Below are positions 28,375 through 37,090 of a stretch of 64,000 nt of DNA, in pieces. Under the pieces are notes generated by a model. That model had not been told where the DNA came from. It saw only the letters and a program-made list of their open reading frames with translations, and did not search any database. The stretch is taken from contig CAWFFV010000002.1 in NCBI GenBank assembly GCA_963814985.1, forward strand, positions 1-64,000, given 5' to 3'. This DNA comes from CAWFFV01 sp963814985 (lineage in GTDB: Bacteria > Chloroflexota > Ktedonobacteria > Ktedonobacterales > Ktedonobacteraceae). The position numbers and the translations under genes are program-made. Each line of letters begins with the position of its first letter. The first letter of the stretch is position 1.

Positions 28375-28893
28375 ATGAACAGGGAGGAGCCACATGTCTT
28401 CTTCGATAAGCTGTATCAGCAGTATTATCCACTTATGCTGGCATATTTCCGCTTTCGTGTCGTCAAGGCGGATGTTGCAGAAGACCTGGCATCGCTGGCG
28501 TTTGAACGCGCCCTCACGCATCTTGCAGAACTAAAAGCACCAGATGCTGCGGCGGCATGGCTCTTTCGTATCGCACAAAACTGTGCTCATGACTATTTTC
28601 GACGACAACGACCAGAGGTCTCACTGGAGGAACTGGCATTTGCGGAACGTCCACAACAGCGTTCATCAGAAGAACAGGTGCTTGCTGACGAAGAACGTCG
28701 TAGCTTACTTGCTCACGTGAGTCACTTGTCAGAACGCGAACAGGAGATCATCGGTTTAAAGTTTGTGGCACATCTGACAAATCGCCAGATTGCGCGCGTA
28801 CTGCATATGCCAGAGGGTACCGTTGGCTCGTTGCTCTATCGCACGCTTGGCAAACTGCGCAATGCGCTACACGAGGAAGGAGGTACAGTATGA
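28375..28893 (+). CDS. ECF-like sigma-70 family RNA polymerase sigma factor
   Basis: Sigma region 2 is seen in LYQQYYPLMLAYFRFR, DVAEDLASLAFERAL and AAAWLFRIAQNCAHDYFRR. Region 4 is LSEREQEIIGLKFVAHLTNRQIARVLHMPEGTV plus a closing helix LLYRTLGKLRNAL. From ATG 28375 (MNREEPHVFF) the protein is 172 residues, a usual ECF length. ATG 28303, preceded by GGATGGAGG, would add 24 residues and cannot be excluded. It overlaps the next gene by four bases (ATGA), so the two are translationally coupled. It probably directs transcription of this transporter operon; that is inference from position. Confidence 0.85.
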   Translation: MNREEPHVFFDKLYQQYYPLMLAYFRFRVVKADVAEDLASLAFERALTHLAELKAPDAAAAWLFRIAQNCAHDYFRRQRPEVSLEELAFAERPQQRSSEEQVLADEERRSLLAHVSHLSEREQEIIGLKFVAHLTNRQIARVLHMPEGTVGSLLYRTLGKLRNALHEEGGTV

Positions 28894-29681
28894 AGAGACG
28901 CAGAGACAAGTATGATGAGGCATGGTTCGAGAAATTAGACGCCATCGTTACAGGTAGAGAAGTGCCCACGCCTGAAGATGATGACTTGCTGCAAGTCGCA
29001 GCAAAACTAGCTAATGCATTATCGCCACTTAACCAGTCTAACACCTCGGATGTGCAAAATGCCTATAGCACACAAGCGAACTCCCCAGTACAGCACTATA
29101 CCATTGCGCCAGCAAGAAGCAGAAAACGTTCATTGTTACAAACACTTCTGACAGTAGCAGCAGTACTTTTTGTCCTCTTCGGCATCGTTGGTACCTGTCC
29201 AACGAATACGCAGGTTGTGGTGGCAACACGAGATGTAGGGCAACACTTCTGGCAAGCTGCAACCTCATTTGAACAAATCGATGTCTCATCTCTCGCTCTT
29301 CTCATCGTAAAGAAGGTCGGAGTACGTCCCTTGCTGCCAGCAACCGTACCAGCAGAAACACAATCTGTCGAGTTCGGTATTATCATGGATGATACGAACC
29401 CACCTACATTTAGAGCTTTCACCTCCGACTATCGTATTACAGGACAAGATGTGTCTATCTATGAGCAAGCCACAAATCTTGTCGTCCCATCGTCAGCAGC
29501 ACAAATTGTCTCTGTTGGTACATATGAAGGCCACTTATTTCAGGACGACGCAGGCAATCGTATTCTTCAGTGGTATCAGGACGGTATGACCTGTCAGATA
29601 GCAAGCATGCTCCCTGCACACGAACTACTCGCACTTGCACGTCAATTCCATCCGATTACACGCTGGGAACTCATCGTATAA
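28890..29681 (+). CDS. Single-pass membrane protein, putative sigma-factor partner
   Basis: 263 residues. A cytoplasmic, acidic N-terminal 80 residues (DAIVTGREVPTPEDDDLLQ) is followed by one membrane span (LLQTLLTVAAVLFVLFGIVG, residues 82-101) and an extracellular domain of about 160 residues with no recognised fold. This topology and the ATGA overlap with the sigma gene are those of an anti-sigma factor, but no zinc-binding anti-sigma motif (HxxxCxxC) is present. The extracellular part may sense the transporter's substrate or the permease. Function as anti-sigma is inferred from context only. Confidence 0.65.
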   Translation: MKRRRDKYDEAWFEKLDAIVTGREVPTPEDDDLLQVAAKLANALSPLNQSNTSDVQNAYSTQANSPVQHYTIAPARSRKRSLLQTLLTVAAVLFVLFGIVGTCPTNTQVVVATRDVGQHFWQAATSFEQIDVSSLALLIVKKVGVRPLLPATVPAETQSVEFGIIMDDTNPPTFRAFTSDYRITGQDVSIYEQATNLVVPSSAAQIVSVGTYEGHLFQDDAGNRILQWYQDGMTCQIASMLPAHELLALARQFHPITRWELIV

Positions 29682-29699
29682 AGGAAAAGGGAAGAACAC

Positions 29700-30428
29700 A
29701 TGGAACAACACTTGAAACCTTCACACGAACAGCAAGAAAACAAAGAGCGCAAGAGCATTCTTACAGTCAAAGGCATGAGCAAATCCTACAAAGTACCAAA
29801 TGGCAAGTTAGGCGTATTACAACACGTTGACTTCGAGGTACAAACAGGCGAATTTATCGCTATTACTGGCTCTTCGGGTTCAGGTAAGACGACATTGCTC
29901 ATGCTACTAGGTGCATTGGATGTGCCGGATGAAGGGGAAATCTGGCTTGATGATGTTGCTGTCCACAACCTGCATGGGGTCGCGGCAGCCGATTTTCGCC
30001 GTAACAAAGTTGGTTTCGTGTTTCAACTCTTCTATCTCTTGCCCAACATGACCGCCCTGGAAAACGTGATGACTCCCCTACTCCCGTACCGCCGCAAGCT
30101 CGCATTTGATTTGAAGGAACGCGCACAAGATTTACTAGAACGTGTAGGACTGGGAGACCGTCTGGGGCACACGTCTGCACGACTCTCAGGCGGCGAGCAG
30201 CAACGTGTAGCGATTGCGCGTGCGCTGATCAACCAGCCACGCGTGTTACTCGCTGACGAGCCCACGGGCAACCTTGATACAACCACTGGTAGCGAAGTGT
30301 TGCGTGTCTTACGCGAACTCCAAGAGAGTGGGAATCAAACACTGATCATGGTGACACACGACCTTGAAATTGCACGCATAGCTGATCGGCATATTCATCT
30401 AGGGGAGTTGCGCCAGAAGAATAAGTGA
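29700..30428 (+). CDS. ABC transporter ATP-binding protein (LolD/MacB-like)
   Basis: 242 residues. All ATPase signatures are present: Walker A GSSGSGKTT, Q-loop VFQLFYLLPNMTALENV, signature LSGGEQQRVAIARAL, Walker B VLLADEPTGNLD, H-loop MVTHD. Spacing and the LLPNMTALENV segment are typical of ATPases that pair with FtsX permeases. It starts 18 bases after the preceding gene; GGAAAAGGGAAG precedes the ATG. Partner permease is the first gene of the operon (25516-28236). The order permease, sigma, membrane partner, ATPase means the regulatory pair is nested within the transporter genes. Confidence 0.92.
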   Translation: MEQHLKPSHEQQENKERKSILTVKGMSKSYKVPNGKLGVLQHVDFEVQTGEFIAITGSSGSGKTTLLMLLGALDVPDEGEIWLDDVAVHNLHGVAAADFRRNKVGFVFQLFYLLPNMTALENVMTPLLPYRRKLAFDLKERAQDLLERVGLGDRLGHTSARLSGGEQQRVAIARALINQPRVLLADEPTGNLDTTTGSEVLRVLRELQESGNQTLIMVTHDLEIARIADRHIHLGELRQKNK

Positions 30429-30436
30429 GTGCACAA

Positions 30437-30558
30437 TGTTAGGGATTCAAAAAGAATTCACGTATCCTCAGTTCATTCGTCAGTTCTATGTTTTTCCTCC
30501 AAACCGTTGTGGTTTAGAGCATACCACATTCTCCTGGATATTTTTGAATCCCTTAACA
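30437..30558. repeat. 122-bp unit with 17-bp inverted ends
   Basis: TGTTAGGGATTCAAAAA at 30437-30453 and TTTTTGAATCCCTTAACA at 30541-30558 are reverse complements with one extra base. The interior has a smaller AAACC/GGTTT hairpin. It lies just after the ABC ATPase gene; terminator-like or a small mobile repeat. Confidence 0.6.
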
Positions 30559-30650
30559 GAATGAGATCTTTTCCGAATCTATCTGGAAAACGGTAAGAGA
30601 ATATGCTAGACTACAGCAAGATGGAAGTGATCAAGAACAAGGAGGTAACA

Positions 30651-31211
30651 ATGTCAATCGGACAAGCTTACACGAACGCACTTACCCCGCAGGAGCAACA
30701 AGCACTCCAGGCCAGTTGCGACATACTCATAGATAGTATCTTCGACGATCTTCAGAACGTAAAAAAACCGGAAGATGTTGCCAACACCATGTTAGGCATA
30801 TACCTACCCGAACGCTATCTGTATCAATATACTCCACTTTTTTTGCGAAAGTTCGCTGTTTGTATTCTCACTGTGGCGTGGAAATTAGCACAGCCAGAAC
30901 ATATGGCACTTTCCTCTTTAGCAGAAGAACTAGCCGCATGGGTCATTCTCCAGGAAGCAAAGAGGTATCTTGAAGATGATACAGATGAGGAAGTAGAAAA
31001 TGCTTTTGATACGTTTATCGCGGCATACTTTGAGGATACTGATTTTGAGTACCTCTATAATAATGCCTATGATGGCATTGAGGAGACAGAGGTGGCTCAG
31101 TTCATGGGTCTGTCCCCATTAGCTTTCAGGGATTGGTTCTCCCCATTTTCTGATGAGCCTTCTCGGACGCCACACCCCTATGTGATCGAAGATGACTTCC
31201 CAAAAAAATGA
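30651..31211 (+). CDS. Hypothetical acidic protein (186 aa)
   Basis: The start is ATG 30651 because AAGGAGGTAACA precedes it; the upstream ATG 30603 has no site. Soluble, acidic, mainly helical: TPQEQQALQASCDILID, a hydrophobic middle helix LRKFAVCILTVAWKLA, ALSSLAEELAAWVILQEAK, then a run rich in Asp/Glu (DDTDEEVENAFDTF) and a Pro/Ser tail. No family recognised. It stands alone between the ABC operon and the tRNA fragment and is read toward it, so it may be the last gene of the integrated island. Confidence 0.65.
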   Translation: MSIGQAYTNALTPQEQQALQASCDILIDSIFDDLQNVKKPEDVANTMLGIYLPERYLYQYTPLFLRKFAVCILTVAWKLAQPEHMALSSLAEELAAWVILQEAKRYLEDDTDEEVENAFDTFIAAYFEDTDFEYLYNNAYDGIEETEVAQFMGLSPLAFRDWFSPFSDEPSRTPHPYVIEDDFPKK

Positions 31212-31335
31212 GAGCAAAACTGAGAGCAAATACACTTGACCGAAATAAGAAAGACTGGACAATATTGGACAAAAATCACACTGTGCTACGCTCAAAAAGT
31301 CCACTCAAGCAGAGCTTAAGTTCCCCTAAACAAGC

Positions 31336-31368
31336 ACTGAAAGGGGTTCGAGTCCCCCTTTCGGCACT
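31336..31368 (+). other. 3' end of a tRNA-Leu-like gene (probable attachment-site scar)
   Basis: The sequence shows a T-arm (AGGGG, loop TTCGAGT, CCCCC) followed by acceptor strand TTTCGGC, discriminator A and CTC. The matching 5' acceptor strand would be GCCGAAA, close to the GCCGAAG start of many bacterial tRNA-Leu genes, but no 5' half is present upstream. An isolated tRNA 3' end is the classic trace of integration into a tRNA gene. Repeats TGAGAGCAAA (twice, 31204-31225) and TTGGACAA-like words lie just upstream. Confidence 0.6.
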
Positions 31369-31369
31369 C

Positions 31370-31420
31370 ATAAAACAGTTGGGAAGCTCACTTATAAAGT
31401 GGCTTCCCAACTTGTTTTAT
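31370..31420. terminator. Strong hairpin after the tRNA fragment
   Basis: Arms ATAAAACAGTTGGGAAGC and GCTTCCCAACTTGTTTTAT pair almost fully around a 14-base loop; A/T runs on the outside suit termination on both strands. Confidence 0.75.
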
Positions 31421-31604
31421 GGGCATATCTCTTTGATCACTCTCGATCAATAATCCCCTATATGTACTACTCCAGTAGCTTTTAGGACACAGATCCTCCA
31501 TACTGGCAAATAGTATTTTTATTCGCATTTACATATTCAAAAACGAACTGGCTACAGCATACCCCTTCTTCAAACAAAGAAAATAGAAATAGGGAGGATT
31601 ATTT

Positions 31605-34142
31605 ATGGAATGCCCACTCTCCACACTGTCATCAGGTGATCTCTTACACGAAACGCGATATCGCCTGCTCAAGCAACTCAACATCCCAATGAGCCAACAG
31701 GAACAGAGAGCCGATTGGCTGGCATCAGATGCTCAATGCCCAGACAGAACCGTCCTTCTCCATCAGATCACATTTCCTCTCAGCACTCCTTCTGACCAGG
31801 AAAAAACCATCCAAACGATCACACAAGACTTAACAGCACTCGCAGAGCATCCTGGCTTTCTCCCCATTATTGATGTGTTTCAGGAACGAGGAGCACACTA
31901 CATCGTCCAGCTCTACCCTGAAGGGATGAGTTTGGCTTCGTTGCTCAAACAACAAGGTGGCACACTTCCAGGATGCGAGGTTGCTGAATATGGACTCCAG
32001 ATCTCTACCATGTTGTCCCTACTCGCGCAGTCTCATACCTCCTCTGTCAATGGTTTTCTCTCTGCTGAGACCATTCTCATTAGTCCTGACAGGCACCAGA
32101 CCTGGCTGCTCTATTTCCCTTCCTTTTCATCGCAAGCACCTCAGCAGGAGAAAGCAGCCAGTGATGACCAGACGGCTGAACAAATCCACGAGAAATCCTC
32201 TTCTCCATCGCCAGACCTCTACTCACTTGCAACAACATTACACTCCGCTCTCACAGGTTACGATCCAGATGAGAAGCAGGCTTCTGTTTATCCCCTCGTC
32301 CGTCATTTAAATCCAGCTGTGACTCCTCAGATGGAAGCTCTGTTGGAGCGTGTATTACACTCATCGACATCACAACGCTTGACAGATCCTTTCCAGATGC
32401 AACAAGAACTCTCCAACTTGATTATATCCTATCCTGCACCATATACCACTTATACTCCATATCCTCTCCCTATCGGGAAGGAGCAAATACATCAACACAG
32501 TTATCAGAAAAGGAGACGCAATCTGGCGATCGCTGTTGGACTGGGCACAGCCATTCTTCTTCTTCTGATACTTACTTTGTATCCATTGTTAACCGGCAAT
32601 CCCTCCGCCACCGCCATGACCCAACAAGCCGCTTATCAAAAGGCTCTCGACCAGGAACTGAATTTGGAGTTGCAAGCTTATTCAAAGTATGGTATAGGTC
32701 TGAGTGATGGTCGCCTCGTCTTTGATATTTACTCTGGTCGCACAAAAGCTGGCATCGACCTCAAGCAGCAAGCGGCTTCCGCGCTACGACAGGGCAATAC
32801 CAGAAGCACCATGAACCTGTTGAAGCAGGCCATCGCAGCAGACCCAGCAGATGGCGAAGCACAAATCTATAACGAGAACCTTCATGTGCTTCAGAGCGGC
32901 GCTCCTTATATCACCATTGTTATTGGACTATCCATCGATAACAGCCCGGGTGACCTTGTCATTGATCGTCCAGATCTGGAAGGTGCATTTCTGGCACAAC
33001 ATGAAATCAACACACAAAATCTCTTGCCTCATGGCCTGCAGCTACGCCTTCTCATTGACAGTTCACAGGAGGATAACGGAAAAGTGGCAATGGCAGCACA
33101 ATTCATTGCCAATCGTGTAGTGAAGGCAGGAAATCCCGATCACATCGTCGCAGTCGTTGGGTGGGCTACCAGCGAAGAAACAATCAATGCACGTGACATT
33201 CTCGCCGCAATACACATACCCATGGTATCACAAACAGCTTCAAGCGTTGCATTGAGCGGGAGCAGCCCCTATTTCTTCCGCGTCGATCCACCTGATAATC
33301 TGCAAGGCAACATCTTAGGAACTGTCGCGGTGCAGCAACTGCATGCGAAGACCGTTCTGGTTCTGCAAGACCCTGCGGACAGCTACAGCGCCTCCCTGGC
33401 AAATGCTTTTAGCAGTTATCTCAAGGCACACCATACCACTGTCATAAATGCCAGTATCACGGAGTGGGTAACCACAGCAGAACAGTACGAGCAGACAATG
33501 ATCCCCAACGCGAGAGCCAGGCAAGCCAACCTCATTTTTCTAGCAGGGTCCGATATCGATGGCATCCGTTTAGCACACGCTCTCGGGGAAAGTGCCAGGG
33601 CAAACCCCACAGATGTTTTTCTGGCGAACCTCAAAATCCTGGGTGGCGATGCCTTATACACAAATTTGCTCTTAGGAAGAGGAGATGATCCAGATGCAGC
33701 TCTTGCTGCAAAATTCCCGCAAGATATGCAGAGGCTTCTATTCACATCTTTTGCTCACCCGGATGAGTGGACCTTCCTCCATGTCCCTCAGAAGCAGCAA
33801 CCAGCTTTCTTCACCAATTGGTCTAACACATACCAACATGCCCTTCCTCCTGCAAACAATGCCTTTAATCCGGGAAATGATCCTATCCTGACCTACGATG
33901 CCGTACGGGTCATTGCCAAAGCCACCACACTGGTGTCTGGTTCCCTGACTGGTCAGGTGCTGCGCAATGCGCTGGCGTCTTTAGGACATGGAACCGTTCC
34001 CGCATTCCAGGGAGTGAGTGGACGCATCACATTTGATGCTCAAGGCAACCCTATTGAGAAAGCTGTCGTTGTGTTGGATATTGAAAAGAGAAATGGGCAG
34101 AATATGGTCGTCTTGCATCAGATTGCAGGTAAGTTCTTCTAA
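31605..34142 (+). CDS. Pseudokinase fused to a branched-chain-amino-acid-type binding protein
   Basis: 845 residues; GGGAGGATTATTT precedes ATG 31605. Residues 15-275 follow a protein-kinase outline (HYIVQLYPEGMSLASLL hinge, AEYGLQISTMLSLLAQSH helix, VNGFLSAETILIS in the catalytic-loop position, DLYSLATTLHSALTGYDP in the C-lobe). The glycine loop, catalytic HRD Asp and DFG are absent, so it should be catalytically dead. One membrane span is at 307-329. A linker helix with a TPR-like ALRQGNTRSTMNLLKQAIAADPADGEA is followed by a periplasmic binding domain from about 435 to the end (LivK/PBP1 fold: VVGWATSEETINARDI, PMVSQTASSVALSGSSPYFFRVDPPD, KTVLVLQDPADSYSASLANAF). Probably an outside sensor of amino-acid-like ligands signalling inward by a non-catalytic domain (inference). 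Confidence 0.8.
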   Translation: MECPLSTLSSGDLLHETRYRLLKQLNIPMSQQEQRADWLASDAQCPDRTVLLHQITFPLSTPSDQEKTIQTITQDLTALAEHPGFLPIIDVFQERGAHYIVQLYPEGMSLASLLKQQGGTLPGCEVAEYGLQISTMLSLLAQSHTSSVNGFLSAETILISPDRHQTWLLYFPSFSSQAPQQEKAASDDQTAEQIHEKSSSPSPDLYSLATTLHSALTGYDPDEKQASVYPLVRHLNPAVTPQMEALLERVLHSSTSQRLTDPFQMQQELSNLIISYPAPYTTYTPYPLPIGKEQIHQHSYQKRRRNLAIAVGLGTAILLLLILTLYPLLTGNPSATAMTQQAAYQKALDQELNLELQAYSKYGIGLSDGRLVFDIYSGRTKAGIDLKQQAASALRQGNTRSTMNLLKQAIAADPADGEAQIYNENLHVLQSGAPYITIVIGLSIDNSPGDLVIDRPDLEGAFLAQHEINTQNLLPHGLQLRLLIDSSQEDNGKVAMAAQFIANRVVKAGNPDHIVAVVGWATSEETINARDILAAIHIPMVSQTASSVALSGSSPYFFRVDPPDNLQGNILGTVAVQQLHAKTVLVLQDPADSYSASLANAFSSYLKAHHTTVINASITEWVTTAEQYEQTMIPNARARQANLIFLAGSDIDGIRLAHALGESARANPTDVFLANLKILGGDALYTNLLLGRGDDPDAALAAKFPQDMQRLLFTSFAHPDEWTFLHVPQKQQPAFFTNWSNTYQHALPPANNAFNPGNDPILTYDAVRVIAKATTLVSGSLTGQVLRNALASLGHGTVPAFQGVSGRITFDAQGNPIEKAVVVLDIEKRNGQNMVVLHQIAGKFF

Positions 34143-34230
34143 AGCCCACAAATTGCGCAAAGAGGGACCTTCTGTCTGTAGATCTCGTGCTCGCCTCCCA
34201 ATTCGCGCTATTCAAAGAGGTCTAGATGAT

Positions 34231-34252
34231 ATGCCGCCAGGAGGAGCGGCAT
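34231..34252. terminator. Short GC-rich hairpin between convergent genes
   Basis: ATGCCGC and GCGGCAT flank an 8-base loop between the plus-strand fusion gene and the minus-strand response regulator. It has no long T-run, so terminator function is only likely. Confidence 0.4.
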
Positions 34253-34294
34253 TTGCTATCCAGCGCTGATTGTCCTTGAAGTAAACAGGGTGAA

Positions 34295-34987
34295 TCAGGT
34301 CAGCCCCATCTCTTTTGCTTTGAGGGCTGCCTGGGTGCGATCACGCACCCCCATTTTACCGAGAATACTGCTCATATGGTTCTTGACAGTTCCCTCTGTG
34401 AGGTAGAGAGTTTCGGCGATCTGACGATTAGAGGCACCTTTAGCAACGAGGGTGAGGATCTCACGTTCGCGTTCGGTAAGCTGTTCAATAGAGCCTGTGG
34501 CAACAGAAGATGACGTGTTAAGTGAAGCAACCTGCGGTGCTATGGCTGGTATGAGGGCTGCGAAGACTTTGCTAGCGATATCAGGTTGTAGAAGCACTTG
34601 CCCACGAGCAGCGGCCCGCACCGTCATCGCAAGTTGTTCAGCCGTGATGTCCTTGAGCGAATAACCAAGTGCGCCAGCATGCAAGCCAGCATGAATAAGT
34701 TCAACGTCATCAAATGTTGTCAAGATAACAATATGTGAATCAGGCCAACGTTCCTTCAAGGTTTTTGTGGCGGCAATGCCATCCATACGCGGCATACGAA
34801 TATCCATAAGAATCACATCTGGTGGTGTTCCTGCTTGATAGAGACGTTCGGCGGTTGTGATGGCAATCTCTCCATTGCTAGCTGTATCTACAACCTCAAA
34901 ATCTGGTTCTAACTCAAGTAGCTTGCGAAAACCTTCACGTACAAGCGTTTGATCGTCAACAATCAGTACACGGATGCATTGTATCAT
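34295..34987 (-). CDS. NarL/FixJ-type response regulator
   Basis: About 230 residues from ATG 34987 (GGAGAAGAGTT upstream). Receiver domain: IRVLIVDDQTLVREGF (acidic pair), phosphorylation Asp in VILMDIRMPRMDG, Thr in ILTTFDD and Lys in YSLKDIT. A Ser/Thr-rich linker leads to a LuxR-type helix-turn-helix: LTEREREILTLVAKGASNRQIAETLYLTEGTV, NHMSSILGKMG. It overlaps the 3' end of the sensor kinase gene by 32 bases, so the two are co-expressed and are a cognate pair. Confidence 0.92.
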   Translation of the reverse strand: MIQCIRVLIVDDQTLVREGFRKLLELEPDFEVVDTASNGEIAITTAERLYQAGTPPDVILMDIRMPRMDGIAATKTLKERWPDSHIVILTTFDDVELIHAGLHAGALGYSLKDITAEQLAMTVRAAARGQVLLQPDIASKVFAALIPAIAPQVASLNTSSSVATGSIEQLTEREREILTLVAKGASNRQIAETLYLTEGTVKNHMSSILGKMGVRDRTQAALKAKEMGLT

Positions 34988-36275
34988 AACTCTTCTCCAC
35001 GAGATCGGAAGTCTTGATGGCATTGCCTGGTGAAATATGCACATGGATAGTGACTCGATACCCTGTCGGTTCTATAGGCCCATAGGTAACCTGACCGTCA
35101 AGCAGTTCAATACGCTCACGTAAACCAAGCAGGCCAAAGCCTCTGGTGTGTTGTGTCGTGTCTTTCGTCGTCTGTCCATTACCGTTATCAAGCACAACCA
35201 ATTCCAATACTTCATCTTCATAGCGCAGGCGTACCAGTACTTTTGTGGCATGGGCATGTTTACGTACATTAGTAAGGGTCTCCTGTGTGGCCCGATAAAG
35301 TGCAAGCTGAAGATCCGGTATGAGAGGAGGCAGCTGGGTATCCAGGTCCAGTGTCAAATCTGTATCAGGTGCGACCACTCTGAACTCATTGCTCAGCTGC
35401 AAAATAGCCTCTGTCAAACTGAGCGTAGCTATACTGGTAGGGCGTAATGCTGCTACAGCGTTACGTACCTCTTGCATTGACTGCGCCGCTACCCGTCTTG
35501 CCTCTGTCACCTCTATAATCGCACGTGCAGGATCGCGCTCTTGCAACTTACTGATTGTCTCAAGCTGGATGGTCAAAATTGTGAGGTAGTGTCCCAGTGT
35601 ATCGTGTATCTCACGAGCCAGACGAGTACGCTCACGTACTACCGTTAATTCTTCAACTTCGTTGGCATATTTTTGTAGCTGGGTATGTGCAACCTCCAGG
35701 TCCCGATTAGACTCTTCAAGCTGGTTTAGCAATATCCTGGTACGTTTTCGTTCGATGTTTAACAGGCTATTTGATATCGAGAAAGCTGCGACGAAACCAA
35801 AACCAGCGATGAATGTAATCCATCCATTCCACAACGTTTTCCCATTGCTGATAATACTAAGGCTCAGTGGGGCTGATATGTAAAGAAGTACACTCAAGAT
35901 GATAGCTGTTCGCGGCGAGAGGCGGGAAAAGTAGATTGAGATCATCACAAAATAGAGGAGCCAATCAAAATCAATGCCCGTTACAAGGAACATGCCGCTG
36001 GCAATTGTGAGTGCTGAAAGAACTCCTAAACAAAGCGCAAGTTGCCTCCCTTCCAGGTGGATATTGATGAGTAGCCTGCAAAGGATGACCCCATAGAGTA
36101 TCTGGCATGCCGTGAAGGCGAAAAAATTAGCAGGTGTGAGGTGTTGTGCTCCTGTAATACCCATGATGTAACCAATGACAAGCGTGATTGTGGAAGCGCT
36201 ATCGGTTGCTCTTGTGGTAAGCCACTGGGTGATAGCAGGGTGCTCTGTAATCGGAACCTTCGATGGGCTGGACAT
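34956..36275 (-). CDS. Sensor histidine kinase (NarL-partner, HisKA_3 type)
   Basis: The start is taken at ATG 36275 (MSSPSKVPITEHP) with GGAGAGAAC upstream; a reading from 36407 adds 44 residues. About six membrane spans in the first 190 residues (IGYIMGITGAQ, FFAFTACQILYGVIL, LCLGVLSALTIASGMFL and others) form an integral sensor with no large outside domain. A coiled coil (LLNQLEESNRDLEVAHTQLQ) follows. The dimerisation/phosphorylation segment is REIHDTLGHYLTIL with the phospho-His. The ATPase has ETLTNVRKHAHA (N-box), LDNGNGQ and GFGLLGLRERI. It phosphorylates the regulator encoded at 34295-34987. Confidence 0.9.
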   Translation of the reverse strand: MSSPSKVPITEHPAITQWLTTRATDSASTITLVIGYIMGITGAQHLTPANFFAFTACQILYGVILCRLLINIHLEGRQLALCLGVLSALTIASGMFLVTGIDFDWLLYFVMISIYFSRLSPRTAIILSVLLYISAPLSLSIISNGKTLWNGWITFIAGFGFVAAFSISNSLLNIERKRTRILLNQLEESNRDLEVAHTQLQKYANEVEELTVVRERTRLAREIHDTLGHYLTILTIQLETISKLQERDPARAIIEVTEARRVAAQSMQEVRNAVAALRPTSIATLSLTEAILQLSNEFRVVAPDTDLTLDLDTQLPPLIPDLQLALYRATQETLTNVRKHAHATKVLVRLRYEDEVLELVVLDNGNGQTTKDTTQHTRGFGLLGLRERIELLDGQVTYGPIEPTGYRVTIHVHISPGNAIKTSDLVEKSYDTMHPCTDC

Positions 36276-36568
36276 AGCAATGTTCTCTCCAATCGAACCT
36301 GATGAAATCTTCTTCAGGCAATTATAGCACAGGACTGGTATAGCGATGATGTGTCGAAAGTAAGGATGGAAGCCGGGGTCCATGCATTGACCCATGACTT
36401 TAGTCATTGGGCGTACCGCTGCGTATTTGTGACCTGAAAGGTGACTATATCCACATCAAACATGACTCATGCTACGGCTATACTGCGGGCAGCAATATGA
36501 GCGATGCAAATGTCCTACCTTTGCAGGATTTGTATGCTCATGTGGGAACTGGAGAAGGAGTTATTTCT

Positions 36569-37069
36569 ATGGCTACAATCTTTTCATTGAGTAGCTGGCT
36601 TGTTATACCATTCTGGTTTTTGATGATATTTGTCCCTCGCTGGCGTTGGACAAAGCGCATCATGCAATCTCCGTTTGTCATTATTGCCCCCGCCGCACTT
36701 TATGCATTCCTGGTGCTTCCGCGCCTCGGTGATGTTATGCCTGCCTTATTCAGGCCAACATTACCAGGGATTGTTGCCTTGCTTGGCTCTCCTGCCGGAG
36801 CAACCATTGCATGGGTTCATTTTCTGGCCTTTGATATGTTTACTGGGCGCTGGATCTATCTTGATAGCCGTGAACGCAATATTACGGCCTGGTTGGTTTC
36901 GCCCATACTATTCCTGGTTTTTATGCTCGGGCCTTTTGGTTTTCTTACATATCTGATTGTTCGTACCGCATTCTCAATGGGCAGAAAGCAGTTGAAAGCA
37001 CGGTCAAGAGAAAAGAGTGTATGGTCTGCTACATCATCTTATGAGGCGCCTACAGTACCCCATCGCTAG
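36569..37069 (+). CDS. ABA4-like (DUF4281) membrane protein
   Basis: The start is ATG 36569 (MATIFSLSSWLVIPF), preceded by GAGAAGGAGTTATTTCT; the longer upstream reading is not membrane-like. About 166 residues and four membrane spans. Family marks: WLVIPFWFLMIFVPRW, ALYAFLVLP, GATIAWVHFLAFDMFTGRWIYLDS and LVFMLGPFGFLTYLIVR. The WxHxxxFDxFxGRW pattern is characteristic of ABA4-like proteins, whose plant members act in neoxanthin formation; bacterial roles are unclear. It is 21 bases upstream of another membrane protein gene, likely one unit, and is divergent from the sensor kinase. Confidence 0.8.
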   Translation: MATIFSLSSWLVIPFWFLMIFVPRWRWTKRIMQSPFVIIAPAALYAFLVLPRLGDVMPALFRPTLPGIVALLGSPAGATIAWVHFLAFDMFTGRWIYLDSRERNITAWLVSPILFLVFMLGPFGFLTYLIVRTAFSMGRKQLKARSREKSVWSATSSYEAPTVPHR

Positions 37070-37090
37070 ATATAACAAGGAGAAAATAAC

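Noticed and set aside
31336..31368. Complete tRNA gene
   Set aside because: No D-arm, anticodon arm or matching 5' acceptor strand in the preceding 90 bases; only the 3' end is present.
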